A stretch of DNA of 10,183 nt, taken from Candidatus Omnitrophota bacterium. GTDB taxonomy: Bacteria; Omnitrophota; Gorgyraeia; JABMRG01. The notes under the pieces are model-generated. The model saw only the letters and a list, made by a program, of their open reading frames with translations. It was not told where the DNA came from and did no database searches. Positions 1 to 6,506 of the stretch are shown here, piece after piece. Location of the stretch: assembly GCA_013202935.1 (NCBI GenBank), contig JABMRG010000107.1, forward strand, positions 1 to 10,183, in the 5' to 3' direction. Every line of letters begins with the position of its first letter. Within the stretch, counting starts at the first letter, position 1. A program made the translations under genes and the position numbers.

Positions 1-863
1 AGCTTATCAAGTTCTTGTTTTAGCTGTTGCTGGTCGGTTGTTTGCTGTTTCGCTTGCTCCTGTTTTTGCTTAAACTCCTGGTTGAGTTCTTCTTTTTCCT
101 GCTGATACTCTTGGTTTAAGTTTTCTTTTTGGGATTGTTGCTGTTGGTTGAGCTGGTCTTTGCTATGCTGGTTTTCAAGATCATTCATATTTTGCTGGAC
201 TTTCTTATCCAATTCTCTCTTCTTCTGCCCATAGTCTTTATCTAGCTTCTTGTCTTCAGCTCTTTTCTTCTGATTTAAATCATCCAGTCTATCTTCGCCT
301 TCCTTACCCTGATATTGTTGTTCTACCTGTTGCTTTTTCTGCTGATACTCTTGATTTAAGTTTTCTTTTTCCTGCTTAAATTCTTTGTTAAGTTGGTCTT
401 GCTGGGTTTGCTGCTGCTGCTTGAGCTGGTCCTGTTTTTGCTGGGAGTTTTTTAGGCTCTCATTATGCTCTTTATACTGCTGCTTTAGCTGCTGCTTTTG
501 CTGTTGGTATTGTTGAGAACTCTTCTGCTTCTGAAACTCCTTCTCTCTTCTTAATCTATCTAGCTCCTTGTTTAAATCGCTTCCTTGCAGCTGTTGCTTC
601 AATTCATCTTCCCTGTTCTTAAAATTCTTCTCTATATCCTGCCTATGCTGCTGGTAGTTACGTTCGAGCTGTTGCTGCCTCTGCTCATAAGATTGCTGTA
701 ACTGCTTTTGCCTGAGATTATTCTTCTTTTGCTGAAATTCTTTATCTATCTGTTCCTTCTTTTGCTTTGTTTGCTCTTTGAGTTCTTCTTCTTTCTTTCC
801 TAATTCTTCTCCTTTAAAGTTTTTCTTTAAGCTATCTCTTTTTCTCTGAAGTTCTTTCTCAAG
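1..863 (-). repeat. Hendecad (11-residue) repeat region coding for a coiled coil
   Basis: Residues 233-519 of the BatC-like protein. A hydrophobic residue starts units at 233, 244, 260, 271, 282, 298, 309, 320, 358, 369, 379, 390, 401, 412, 439, 450, 461, 470, 481, 492 and 503; most steps are exactly 11. Position 5 of the unit is Phe or Tyr eleven times (248, 275, 302, 313, 362, 394, 405, 416, 443, 485, 496). Example units are IDKEFQQKKNN, LNKEFKQEKEN and LNQEYQQKKQQ. The other positions are nearly all Q, K, E, N, D or R. An 11-residue period fits a nearly straight or right-handed coiled coil better than a heptad one. The periodicity is seen by hand count; the fold is inferred. Confidence 0.85.
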
Positions 864-1559
864 ATCCTCTTGCTTCTGTCTCTTCTGCTCGTCTAATTCT
901 TCCTCCTGCTGCCTATTCTGCTTATTGCTAAAATCCTGCTTTTTCTGATTGAACAACTCATTCTGATTCTGCGTGGCTCTCTCTGCCTTGCTTTGAGATT
1001 GAGCCGACTTACCACCTTTACGTGGATACCTTTGGCTCTTTTTCTTCTCAAGCTCAAGATCCTTCTTGATTAAGAAATAATCCAGCTTTTTCTTAACATA
1101 TTCATAGTTGTATACTGCATTTGTGCTATCAATAGAGGAGCTTATCACTGCCTTGTAATACCTTAGCGCGTCTTTGCATAGTTTTATAGCATAGTCTATG
1201 TCTGTACCCACAAAAAGCTCACTAAGTTTATATTTACAATTTCCTATATTATAACTAGCCTTAGCCTCTAGTGACTCATCATATGTTGCAAGTGCCTTTA
1301 TAAAGGCTGATAAAGCCTTGCTATATTCCTGTTTCTTGTATAACGCCACACCCTTATTAAAGTATATAATATTTTCAACCTTTGGATCTATTACCTCAGA
1401 AAGTGCTGTATCATACTTCTTTATAGCCTGGTCGAATCTTTTGAGCTTATAAAACATATTGGCCTGCTCTGCGATCTTTGCACCAGACTCTGCTGCTTCT
1501 AAAGGTGAGATAATAGCAAAAATGGTTATTACTAATAATGTATTTAGAAAAATACGCAT
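1..1559 (-). CDS. BatC-like exported TPR protein with long K/E/Q-rich hendecad coiled-coil tail (3' end outside the window)
   Basis: The frame is open from ATG at 1559 to the left edge: 519 codons without a stop, so the protein is longer than seen. Residues 1-23 look like a signal peptide (MRIF, a hydrophobic run, then LEAAES), so the protein is probably exported. Three TPR-like helix pairs follow at about 26-55, 63-92 and 102-138, with typical motifs such as YFNKGVALYKKQEYSKAL and ASYNIGNCKYKL. After a basic linker (YPRKGGKS, about 178-184) the rest is almost entirely Q, K, E, N, D and R with 11-residue periodicity. The start codon overlaps the BatB stop by one base (TGATG), so translation is probably coupled. 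The place directly after two vWA genes is that of BatC/BatE TPR partners in Bat operons, which supports a periplasmic role with BatA/BatB. The tail is much longer than I would expect for BatC. The TPR assignment is firm; the precise function is inferred. Confidence 0.85.
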   Translation of the reverse strand, partial: MRIFLNTLLVITIFAIISPLEAAESGAKIAEQANMFYKLKRFDQAIKKYDTALSEVIDPKVENIIYFNKGVALYKKQEYSKALSAFIKALATYDESLEAKASYNIGNCKYKLSELFVGTDIDYAIKLCKDALRYYKAVISSSIDSTNAVYNYEYVKKKLDYFLIKKDLELEKKKSQRYPRKGGKSAQSQSKAERATQNQNELFNQKKQDFSNKQNRQQEEELDEQKRQKQEDLEKELQRKRDSLKKNFKGEELGKKEEELKEQTKQKKEQIDKEFQQKKNNLRQKQLQQSYEQRQQQLERNYQQHRQDIEKNFKNREDELKQQLQGSDLNKELDRLRREKEFQKQKSSQQYQQQKQQLKQQYKEHNESLKNSQQKQDQLKQQQQTQQDQLNKEFKQEKENLNQEYQQKKQQVEQQYQGKEGEDRLDDLNQKKRAEDKKLDKDYGQKKRELDKKVQQNMNDLENQHSKDQLNQQQQSQKENLNQEYQQEKEELNQEFKQKQEQAKQQTTDQQQLKQELDK

Positions 1560-2566
1560 CATTCTTGCCTTTTCCGTTTTGAGATTACAGCCTCAATGCA
1601 CAACAAAAGAATTGCCAGCAAAAGTGGTATCTGAAACCGCTCATGGTAGATTTTGGTCTTCTTTCCCGTAACCTCTCTCTTTTGAAGGCTTGAGATCTTT
1701 TCTCTGTAAATGGTATTAATCCCAAAATCTGTCTTAGTGGCATGAACATATGCCCCGCCTGTAATAAAAGCTATCTCTTTAAGCAGCTTTTCGTTTAAAC
1801 GCGATTTGACTCTATTGCCTTTCTCATCCCTCAAAAAAACTTTTTGTCCCTTTTTATCAACATAAGGTATTAGACTACCATTTTTAGAACCTACCCCTAC
1901 ACAAAATATCTTGACCTTCTCTCTCTTTGCCTCTTTTGCCATATTGATAGCATCGCCTTCATGTTCTTCACCATCGCTGATAATAACAAGAACTCTATAT
2001 CTCTTTATGCCAGGATCATAGCTGCCTATAGCCTTCTTTAGAGCCTTAGATACAGATGTGCTGCCTCTGGATATGGTATTCACATCGAGATCCTTCAATG
2101 AAAGCAGGAATCCATCGTAGTCTAAGGTCAAGGGGCATTGCAAGAATGCCTCTCCTGCAAATGCTACCAGTCCTACCCTATCGCCTCTTAGCCTTCGAAC
2201 TATATCCCTTATCGCAAGCTTACTTCTCTCTAAGCGGCTAGGGCTTATATCATCAGCAAGCATACTCTTTGATACATCCACAACAAATATGATATCGAGG
2301 CCTTTACGCTTAACTTCTTGCCACTTGAATCCTATTTGCGGGCCTGTAAGGGCAATAAATACAAGCACTATGGAAAGGAATACAAGAAAGATTTTCAGGT
2401 AAACGCGGTGGGTATCTAATGAATTGACCATAGCTGGCCACAGGGGTTTATTGATAAATTTCGCTACTAAGTATTTTCGTCTGCGTATAACCGCCAGCCA
2501 GAATAGTACAATTAAAGGGATTAACCAAAGTGCATATATTAGAGCTAAAGGATTACCAAACTTCAT
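1559..2566 (-). CDS. batB: BatB-like membrane-anchored von Willebrand factor A protein
   Basis: 335 residues. Two N-terminal membrane segments (about 8-27 and 57-74) precede a vWA domain (about 91-285), and a third segment lies at the C-terminus (about 312-328) with a basic tail, KRKRQE. This TM-TM-vWA-TM plan is that of BatA/BatB proteins, which place the vWA domain beside the membrane. The MIDAS metal site is complete: D97-x-S99-x-S101 (DVSKS), T170 in SRGST and D198 in IISDGEEHEG. The motif GPQIG after the second membrane segment is also typical of the family. The start lies 3 bp after the BatA stop, and the stop overlaps the next start. The BatB rather than BatA label rests on order, second of the vWA pair and next to the TPR gene. 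The ligand is not known from sequence. Confidence 0.9.
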   Translation of the reverse strand: MKFGNPLALIYALWLIPLIVLFWLAVIRRRKYLVAKFINKPLWPAMVNSLDTHRVYLKIFLVFLSIVLVFIALTGPQIGFKWQEVKRKGLDIIFVVDVSKSMLADDISPSRLERSKLAIRDIVRRLRGDRVGLVAFAGEAFLQCPLTLDYDGFLLSLKDLDVNTISRGSTSVSKALKKAIGSYDPGIKRYRVLVIISDGEEHEGDAINMAKEAKREKVKIFCVGVGSKNGSLIPYVDKKGQKVFLRDEKGNRVKSRLNEKLLKEIAFITGGAYVHATKTDFGINTIYREKISSLQKREVTGKKTKIYHERFQIPLLLAILLLCIEAVISKRKRQE

Positions 2567-2569
2567 AAT

Positions 2570-3568
2570 CTAAGGCAGTCTCCTTAAAATAGTATTTGAC
2601 AATATTATCTCAAGCAACAAAAGAATAAATGCAGCAACCAGAAAATAGCCAAAAAGTTCGTTATATTCTTCATATGCGCTCTCCTGTATCTGAACCTTTT
2701 CCAGCTTGTCTATCTCCCTGTAAACCTTCTTCAGTGAATCTATATCCGTAACCCTAAAATATTTTCCGCCCGTACCTGAAGCTATCTCTTTTAAGAGGCC
2801 TTCATCCATATCTATCTTTATATTCTCATACCCTATGATCTCTCCCTGCGCGGACTTAATAGGATAAGGCACTGAACCAAAACTACCAGCGCCTATAGTA
2901 TAAATCTTTACATTTAACGCCCCTGCAAGTTCTGTAGCTGTCATTGGGCTTATCTGGCCTGCGTTATTCCTTCCGTCTGTCAAAAGAATAATAACTTTTG
3001 ATTTAGACTCTGATTTCTTAAGCCTGCTTAAAGAAGAAGTTATTGCAGAACCTATCGCGGTCTGGTTGCCGAGCTTCCCTGCCTCAATGCGCTCGATATT
3101 CTTTAAAAACCATTCATGGTTTAATGTTAAAGGAGATAAAGTATAAGCCCTTGTGGCAAATATAACGGCACCAAGGCGGTCGTTTATTCTGGCATCAACA
3201 AAATTGGGCAATACCTTTTTTACCGCATCAAGCCTATTATACCTTTCCTTGCCATCATTAAAATCCTCAGCAAGCATACTGGTCGAGGCATCTATAGCCA
3301 TAACTATATCTATGCCTTCTGTTCTCCTTATAGTATCCTTTACAGGAGACTGGGGCCTTGCAAGCGCAAGAAACATAAGGATAAGGGTAATACATCTTAA
3401 ATAGATTAATTTTGAGGAGAAGAAGGCCCTGGCTGAGGTACCTAAACCGGATAAGAGACTTGTCGATGAAAAATAGAACCCGCTCGATACCTGTCTTCTT
3501 CTTACGGAATAAATCCATATGATAATTATCGGTATAAATAGCAGGACCCAAAGATCTTTAAAACTCAT
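2570..3568 (-). CDS. batA: BatA-like membrane-anchored von Willebrand factor A protein
   Basis: 332 residues, with the same plan as its downstream neighbour: membrane segments near 6-20 and 54-70, a vWA domain at about 86-290, and a C-terminal membrane segment at about 307-325. The MIDAS residues are all present: D93-x-S95-x-S97 (DASTS), T170 in GNQTAIG and D198 in LLTDGRNNAG. ALARPQ closes the second membrane segment, as in other BatA proteins. It begins 7 bp after the BatD-like stop, preceded by GGGAG. It probably pairs with BatB and is worked on by the MoxR ATPase of the same operon; that is inferred from characterised MoxR/vWA systems. BatA and BatB have diverged clearly from each other outside the MIDAS core, so the duplication looks old. 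Confidence 0.9.
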   Translation of the reverse strand: MSFKDLWVLLFIPIIIIWIYSVRRRQVSSGFYFSSTSLLSGLGTSARAFFSSKLIYLRCITLILMFLALARPQSPVKDTIRRTEGIDIVMAIDASTSMLAEDFNDGKERYNRLDAVKKVLPNFVDARINDRLGAVIFATRAYTLSPLTLNHEWFLKNIERIEAGKLGNQTAIGSAITSSLSRLKKSESKSKVIILLTDGRNNAGQISPMTATELAGALNVKIYTIGAGSFGSVPYPIKSAQGEIIGYENIKIDMDEGLLKEIASGTGGKYFRVTDIDSLKKVYREIDKLEKVQIQESAYEEYNELFGYFLVAAFILLLLEIILSNTILRRLP

Positions 3569-3575
3569 CTCTCCC

Positions 3576-4514
3576 TTATCCTTCTTCTGGCATCAGATCG
3601 GTCAATAACTTCCCCGCTTCCAGCAGGGCTTGGGCAGATTCTTCATTACTAGGCTTATGATTTGCAAACTTAACCAGGTCAGACCTTCTCAAGAAGGTAC
3701 TAACAAACGCGCCATGTTTCTTATAAAAGGGCTCTTTTTCTCTTACGCCATTTAAGAACTCCTCTGATGTCATACTCTTTTTGCCAAGCTTCAGCCTAAG
3801 CTCTGAATATTCTTTTAGGAGTTCTGCAAGATTTACAAAATCAGATGAGCCAACCTCCCCTTTGGCCTTTAATCTTGATATTAAACTACTCAATTTCTGA
3901 TAAACCACTATCTCCCTTGGAGGCCCTCTTCTGAGCCTTTCAAGCATATTTTTTCTCCATCTTATGTATATAAAAACCAAAAACCCTACTGTCGCAATTA
4001 AAGATATACCTATAAACATATGCCATTTATACGGCCAACCCAGGCCTATGGGCCCTTCTATAGGCTTTACATCAGCCTCTATCTTAGCTGTTTCAAAAAC
4101 GCTTTTTACATTTATCTTTTTTCTTCCAGGCCTTATATTCTCCCATTTGCTGCCAGGATATCTATACTGGATGCTAAGCTTCGGCATCGTCTCTTCTCCG
4201 GTATCATACGCAACAAGATAATATAATGCGGTGGTAACCTTTTTGCCAAAGATTATCCTTTCTGATATATCAGTAGATAGAACTTCGAAGCTACCCAGCT
4301 CTTCCGGGTCAGAAAACCTGACTAAAACATTGGGTTTTGTATATACTGAAATAGTATACTTCAGTTTCTCACCAATATTTACAGATGATTTGCTTATTTT
4401 GGTTTTTGTTTGAGGGGGAGCCTGATCAATATACTGAGAAAACGCTTTAAGAGGCAAAAGGATGGATAGGTATAACAGAACTAATATAAGTATATGCTTA
4501 TTTGATGCTCTCAT
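3576..4514 (-). CDS. BatD-like / DUF4381-like membrane protein
   Basis: 312 residues. A signal peptide (about 1-26, ending LKAFSQ) is followed by an exported β-rich domain (about 30-150), where phrases such as VNIGEKLKYTISVY and VTTALYYLVAYDTGEETMP resemble the Ig-like modules of BatD. One membrane segment (about 165-184) leads to a basic stop-transfer (RWRKN) and a cytosolic tail of about 125 residues. That tail contains MTSEEFL and FLRRSDLVKFAN, which resemble the tails of DUF4381/BatD proteins. Its place between DUF58 and BatA is the usual one. It is shorter than multi-domain BatD proteins, with room for only one β-domain. The ATG at 4514 is supported by AGGG six bases upstream and by the signal peptide. 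The role, linking the exported side to the MoxR/DUF58 side, is inferred; family naming is moderately sure. Confidence 0.75.
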   Translation of the reverse strand: MRASNKHILILVLLYLSILLPLKAFSQYIDQAPPQTKTKISKSSVNIGEKLKYTISVYTKPNVLVRFSDPEELGSFEVLSTDISERIIFGKKVTTALYYLVAYDTGEETMPKLSIQYRYPGSKWENIRPGRKKINVKSVFETAKIEADVKPIEGPIGLGWPYKWHMFIGISLIATVGFLVFIYIRWRKNMLERLRRGPPREIVVYQKLSSLISRLKAKGEVGSSDFVNLAELLKEYSELRLKLGKKSMTSEEFLNGVREKEPFYKKHGAFVSTFLRRSDLVKFANHKPSNEESAQALLEAGKLLTDLMPEEG

Positions 4515-4520
4515 ATAATA

Positions 4521-4524
4521 CCCT
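4521..4524 (-). promoter_or_regulatory. Ribosome binding site of the BatD-like gene, abutting the inverted repeat
   Basis: AGGG on the minus strand, 6 nt before the ATG at 4514. It is half of the 8-bp palindrome CCCTAGGG (4521-4528), whose other half belongs to the inverted repeat. It is the only good Shine-Dalgarno match for this start, so folding of the repeat could affect its access. Confidence 0.5.
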
Positions 4525-4573
4525 AGGGACAGTCCCCTACTAAACGACTCGTAAACTAACGGGGACAGTCCCT
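4525..4573. repeat. REP-like palindromic inverted repeat in the operon gap
   Basis: Two 13-bp arms, AGGGACAGTCCCC (4525-4537) and GGGGACAGTCCCT (4561-4573), are inverted copies with one central mismatch (12 of 13 pair), separated by 23 bp. Each arm is itself a near-palindrome, GGGAC-A-GTCCC, so each can also fold alone. The spacer contains a small dyad, ACGA-C-TCGT, at about 4545-4553. The element nearly fills the only gap over 20 bp in the window, between DUF58 (stop 4579) and the BatD-like gene (start 4514). No T-run follows on either strand, so it is not a standard terminator. It resembles REP/BIME-type elements mobilised by REP-associated tyrosine transposases; that link is inferred, as no such gene is in view. 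Confidence 0.75.
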
Positions 4574-4578
4574 TTCTG

Positions 4579-5496
4579 CTAAAAACCCCTACTTAATCTC
4601 TTTTCTCTCATCCTAAAGAACTTAACCAGAGAATCTACATAAGGGGTATCTGTATAGATATCTATATTATCAATTCCAGAAGAAGCAAAAAATTCTTCCT
4701 GTGTTCTTAGCCTGTTAAGTGACTGGTCTCTATACTTATCCCTGAAAGCAGCGCTTGAGGTATCAGCAACCGCCTGCTCCTTTGTCTCTGCATCATCTAA
4801 AACAACAACTCCTACATTCGGCAGCTCCATTTCACGTGGGTCTATGATACGAATAGCTATTATGTCATGCCGCCTATTAGCGATGGATAAGCTCTCCTGG
4901 TATCCTTCTGTTAAAAAGTCCGATATTATAAAACAGACCGCCCTTCTATGCATGACCTTGTTTAAATACGCTAGCGCTTCTGAGATATCAGTAGCAGTTC
5001 CCTTGGGCTTAAACACCAGCGCCTCTCGTATTACCCTTAAGACGTGGTTAGTCCCTTTTCTGGGAGGAAGTGCCTTCTCTACATTATCAGTAAATATAAA
5101 AAGGCCTACATTATCCTTATTATATATTGCAGAAAATGCTATCACTGAGCATATCTCTGCTGCCAATTCACTCTTCAGCTTGTCTCTGGAGCCAAAACCT
5201 GCGGATGAGGAAGCATCCAAAAGAAGCATTACAGAAAGCTCTCTCTCCTCTACAAACTTCTTTACTTGAAGACGGCCTGTCCTTGCTGTAACATTCCAGT
5301 CTATGCTGCGGATCTCATCGCCGGGCTGGTACTCTCTCACCGAGTCAAACTCCATGCCCCTGCCCTTAAATACGCTCTGATATTGGCCGGCAAATGTCTC
5401 CTGGACAATCTTTGCAGTATTGATCGATATCCTGCGTATCTTGGCTATTACCTCATCGGACAATTTGCCGATTATCTCTTCCTGTGCCTGTGGCAT
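4579..5496 (-). CDS. DUF58 family protein with vWA-like fold
   Basis: 305 residues, without a signal peptide or membrane segment, so probably cytosolic or peripheral. The DUF58 signature is clear at about 45-72: GRGMEFDSVREY, then PGDEIRSIDWNVTAR. A vWA-like domain follows, with an intact MIDAS set: D94-x-S96-x-S98 (DASSS), T169 in KGTATD and D193 in FIISDF. DUF58 genes almost always follow moxR, as here, where only one base separates the moxR stop from this ATG (TAA-T-ATG). The protein is thought to link the MoxR ATPase to the membrane vWA proteins. Many DUF58 proteins have N-terminal membrane helices; this one is the short soluble type. Family assignment is firm; molecular function is inferred from context. 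Confidence 0.95.
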   Translation of the reverse strand: MPQAQEEIIGKLSDEVIAKIRRISINTAKIVQETFAGQYQSVFKGRGMEFDSVREYQPGDEIRSIDWNVTARTGRLQVKKFVEERELSVMLLLDASSSAGFGSRDKLKSELAAEICSVIAFSAIYNKDNVGLFIFTDNVEKALPPRKGTNHVLRVIREALVFKPKGTATDISEALAYLNKVMHRRAVCFIISDFLTEGYQESLSIANRRHDIIAIRIIDPREMELPNVGVVVLDDAETKEQAVADTSSAAFRDKYRDQSLNRLRTQEEFFASSGIDNIDIYTDTPYVDSLVKFFRMREKRLSRGF

Positions 5497-5497
5497 A

Positions 5498-6490
5498 TTA
5501 CGGAACCTTTACCTCATCTAATAACCTCTTTACTATATCATCAGAGGTCTTTCCTTGTGCCTCTGCCTCATAACTGACAAGTACCCTGTGTCTTAAGACA
5601 TCGATTGCGATATTTTTTATATCCTGTGGGGTTACATAGCCCCTTCCCTGAATAAATGCATACGCCTTAGAGGCAACTGTCAATGCTATGCTTGCTCTTG
5701 GGGAAGCGCCATAACGCATAAGGGAGGCCAGTTCTTTTAGGCCGTAATCTTGGGGCGTGCGTGTGGCAAAGACTATATCCACTATATACTTCTGCAGTTT
5801 CTCATCAATATATACCTCATTTACAATCTCCCTAGCCTTTAATATCTCAGAAGCCTCTACAACAGGCTCTACTTCTATTCTTTTATTCGTCTCAGCCATA
5901 CGTTTTAGGATCTGGAGCTCTTCATCCTTATCTGGATATGTTATATGGACTTTTAGCATAAAACGGTCGACTTGAGCCTCAGGAAGATTGTAAGTTCCCT
6001 CTTGCTCAATAGGGTTCTGGGTTGCAAGCACAAGAAATGGGCTATCCAACTTAAACGTCTCCTCCCCTATAGTAATCTGCCTTTCCTGCATAGCCTCTAA
6101 GAGAGCGCTCTGTACCTTAGCGGGTGCCCTATTGATCTCATCTGCAAGGATAAGGTTTGCAAAAATAGGCCCTTTCTTTGTAATAAATGTACTATCCTTT
6201 GGGTTATATACAAGGGTTCCAATAATATCAGCTGGGAGAAGGTCAGGAGTAAACTGTAACCTTTGAAACTTAGTATTTATCAACCCGGATAAGGTGCTTA
6301 CACTCATAGTCTTTGCTAGGCCTGGTACAGATTCTATGAGAATATGGCCGTTTGCCAAAAGCCCCACAAGCAGCCTCTCTACCATATACTTTTGCCCTAC
6401 AATAACCTTCTCCATGCCATCTATTATCTTTTTTACAAAAGCGCTTTCAGCCTGAATCTTCTTGTTTATGGCATCGATATTCTTATCCAT
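5498..6490 (-). CDS. moxR: MoxR family AAA+ ATPase
   Basis: 330 residues, a usual MoxR length. In order: a Walker A region, ESVPGLAKT (53-61), with K60/T61; Walker B, LILADEIN (113-120), with D117/E118; sensor 1, LATQNP (155-160), with N159; an arginine-finger motif, LPEAQVDRF (169-177); and a sensor 2 motif, GASPRA (261-266). The first glycine of the P-loop is Ser54, while the catalytic Lys/Thr are kept. MoxR ATPases act as chaperone-like remodelling machines for partners carrying vWA domains, and three such partners follow in this operon. The start is 16 bp after the tsaD stop, with AAGGGAG seven bases upstream. Family call is very sure; the client is inferred from neighbours. Confidence 0.96.
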   Translation of the reverse strand: MDKNIDAINKKIQAESAFVKKIIDGMEKVIVGQKYMVERLLVGLLANGHILIESVPGLAKTMSVSTLSGLINTKFQRLQFTPDLLPADIIGTLVYNPKDSTFITKKGPIFANLILADEINRAPAKVQSALLEAMQERQITIGEETFKLDSPFLVLATQNPIEQEGTYNLPEAQVDRFMLKVHITYPDKDEELQILKRMAETNKRIEVEPVVEASEILKAREIVNEVYIDEKLQKYIVDIVFATRTPQDYGLKELASLMRYGASPRASIALTVASKAYAFIQGRGYVTPQDIKNIAIDVLRHRVLVSYEAEAQGKTSDDIVKRLLDEVKVP

Positions 6491-6497
6491 TCTTTAT

Positions 6498-6504
6498 CTC
6501 CCTT
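6498..6504 (-). promoter_or_regulatory. Ribosome binding site of moxR
   Basis: AAGGGAG on the minus strand, 7 nt before the ATG at 6490. It lies in the 16-bp gap after tsaD and settles the moxR start. It is the clearest Shine-Dalgarno sequence in the cluster. Confidence 0.7.
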
Positions 6505-6506
6505 GT

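Noticed and set aside
1..780. CTG/TTG-rich, repeat-looking DNA that could be taken for a microsatellite, CRISPR-like array or non-coding region
   Set aside because: The minus strand is open in one frame throughout and the triplet pattern is explained by Gln, Lys and Glu codons; there are no equal repeats with unique spacers.
1459..1671. Plus-strand open frame across the BatB/BatC junction
   Set aside because: It overlaps two supported minus-strand genes with a tight TGATG junction and shows no motif.
3267..3551. 94-residue minus-strand open frame overlapping batA
   Set aside because: It is in another frame of the batA gene, has no domain of its own, and batA's membrane segments and MIDAS motif are in the other frame.
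4521..4578. Rho-independent terminator after DUF58
   Set aside because: A hairpin exists, but no T-run follows it on either strand (the minus strand continues with CCCTAGGGTATTATATG), and it leads directly into the next gene's ribosome binding site.
4844..5269. 141-residue plus-strand open frame
   Set aside because: Antisense shadow of the DUF58 coding region, which has clear family motifs on the minus strand.
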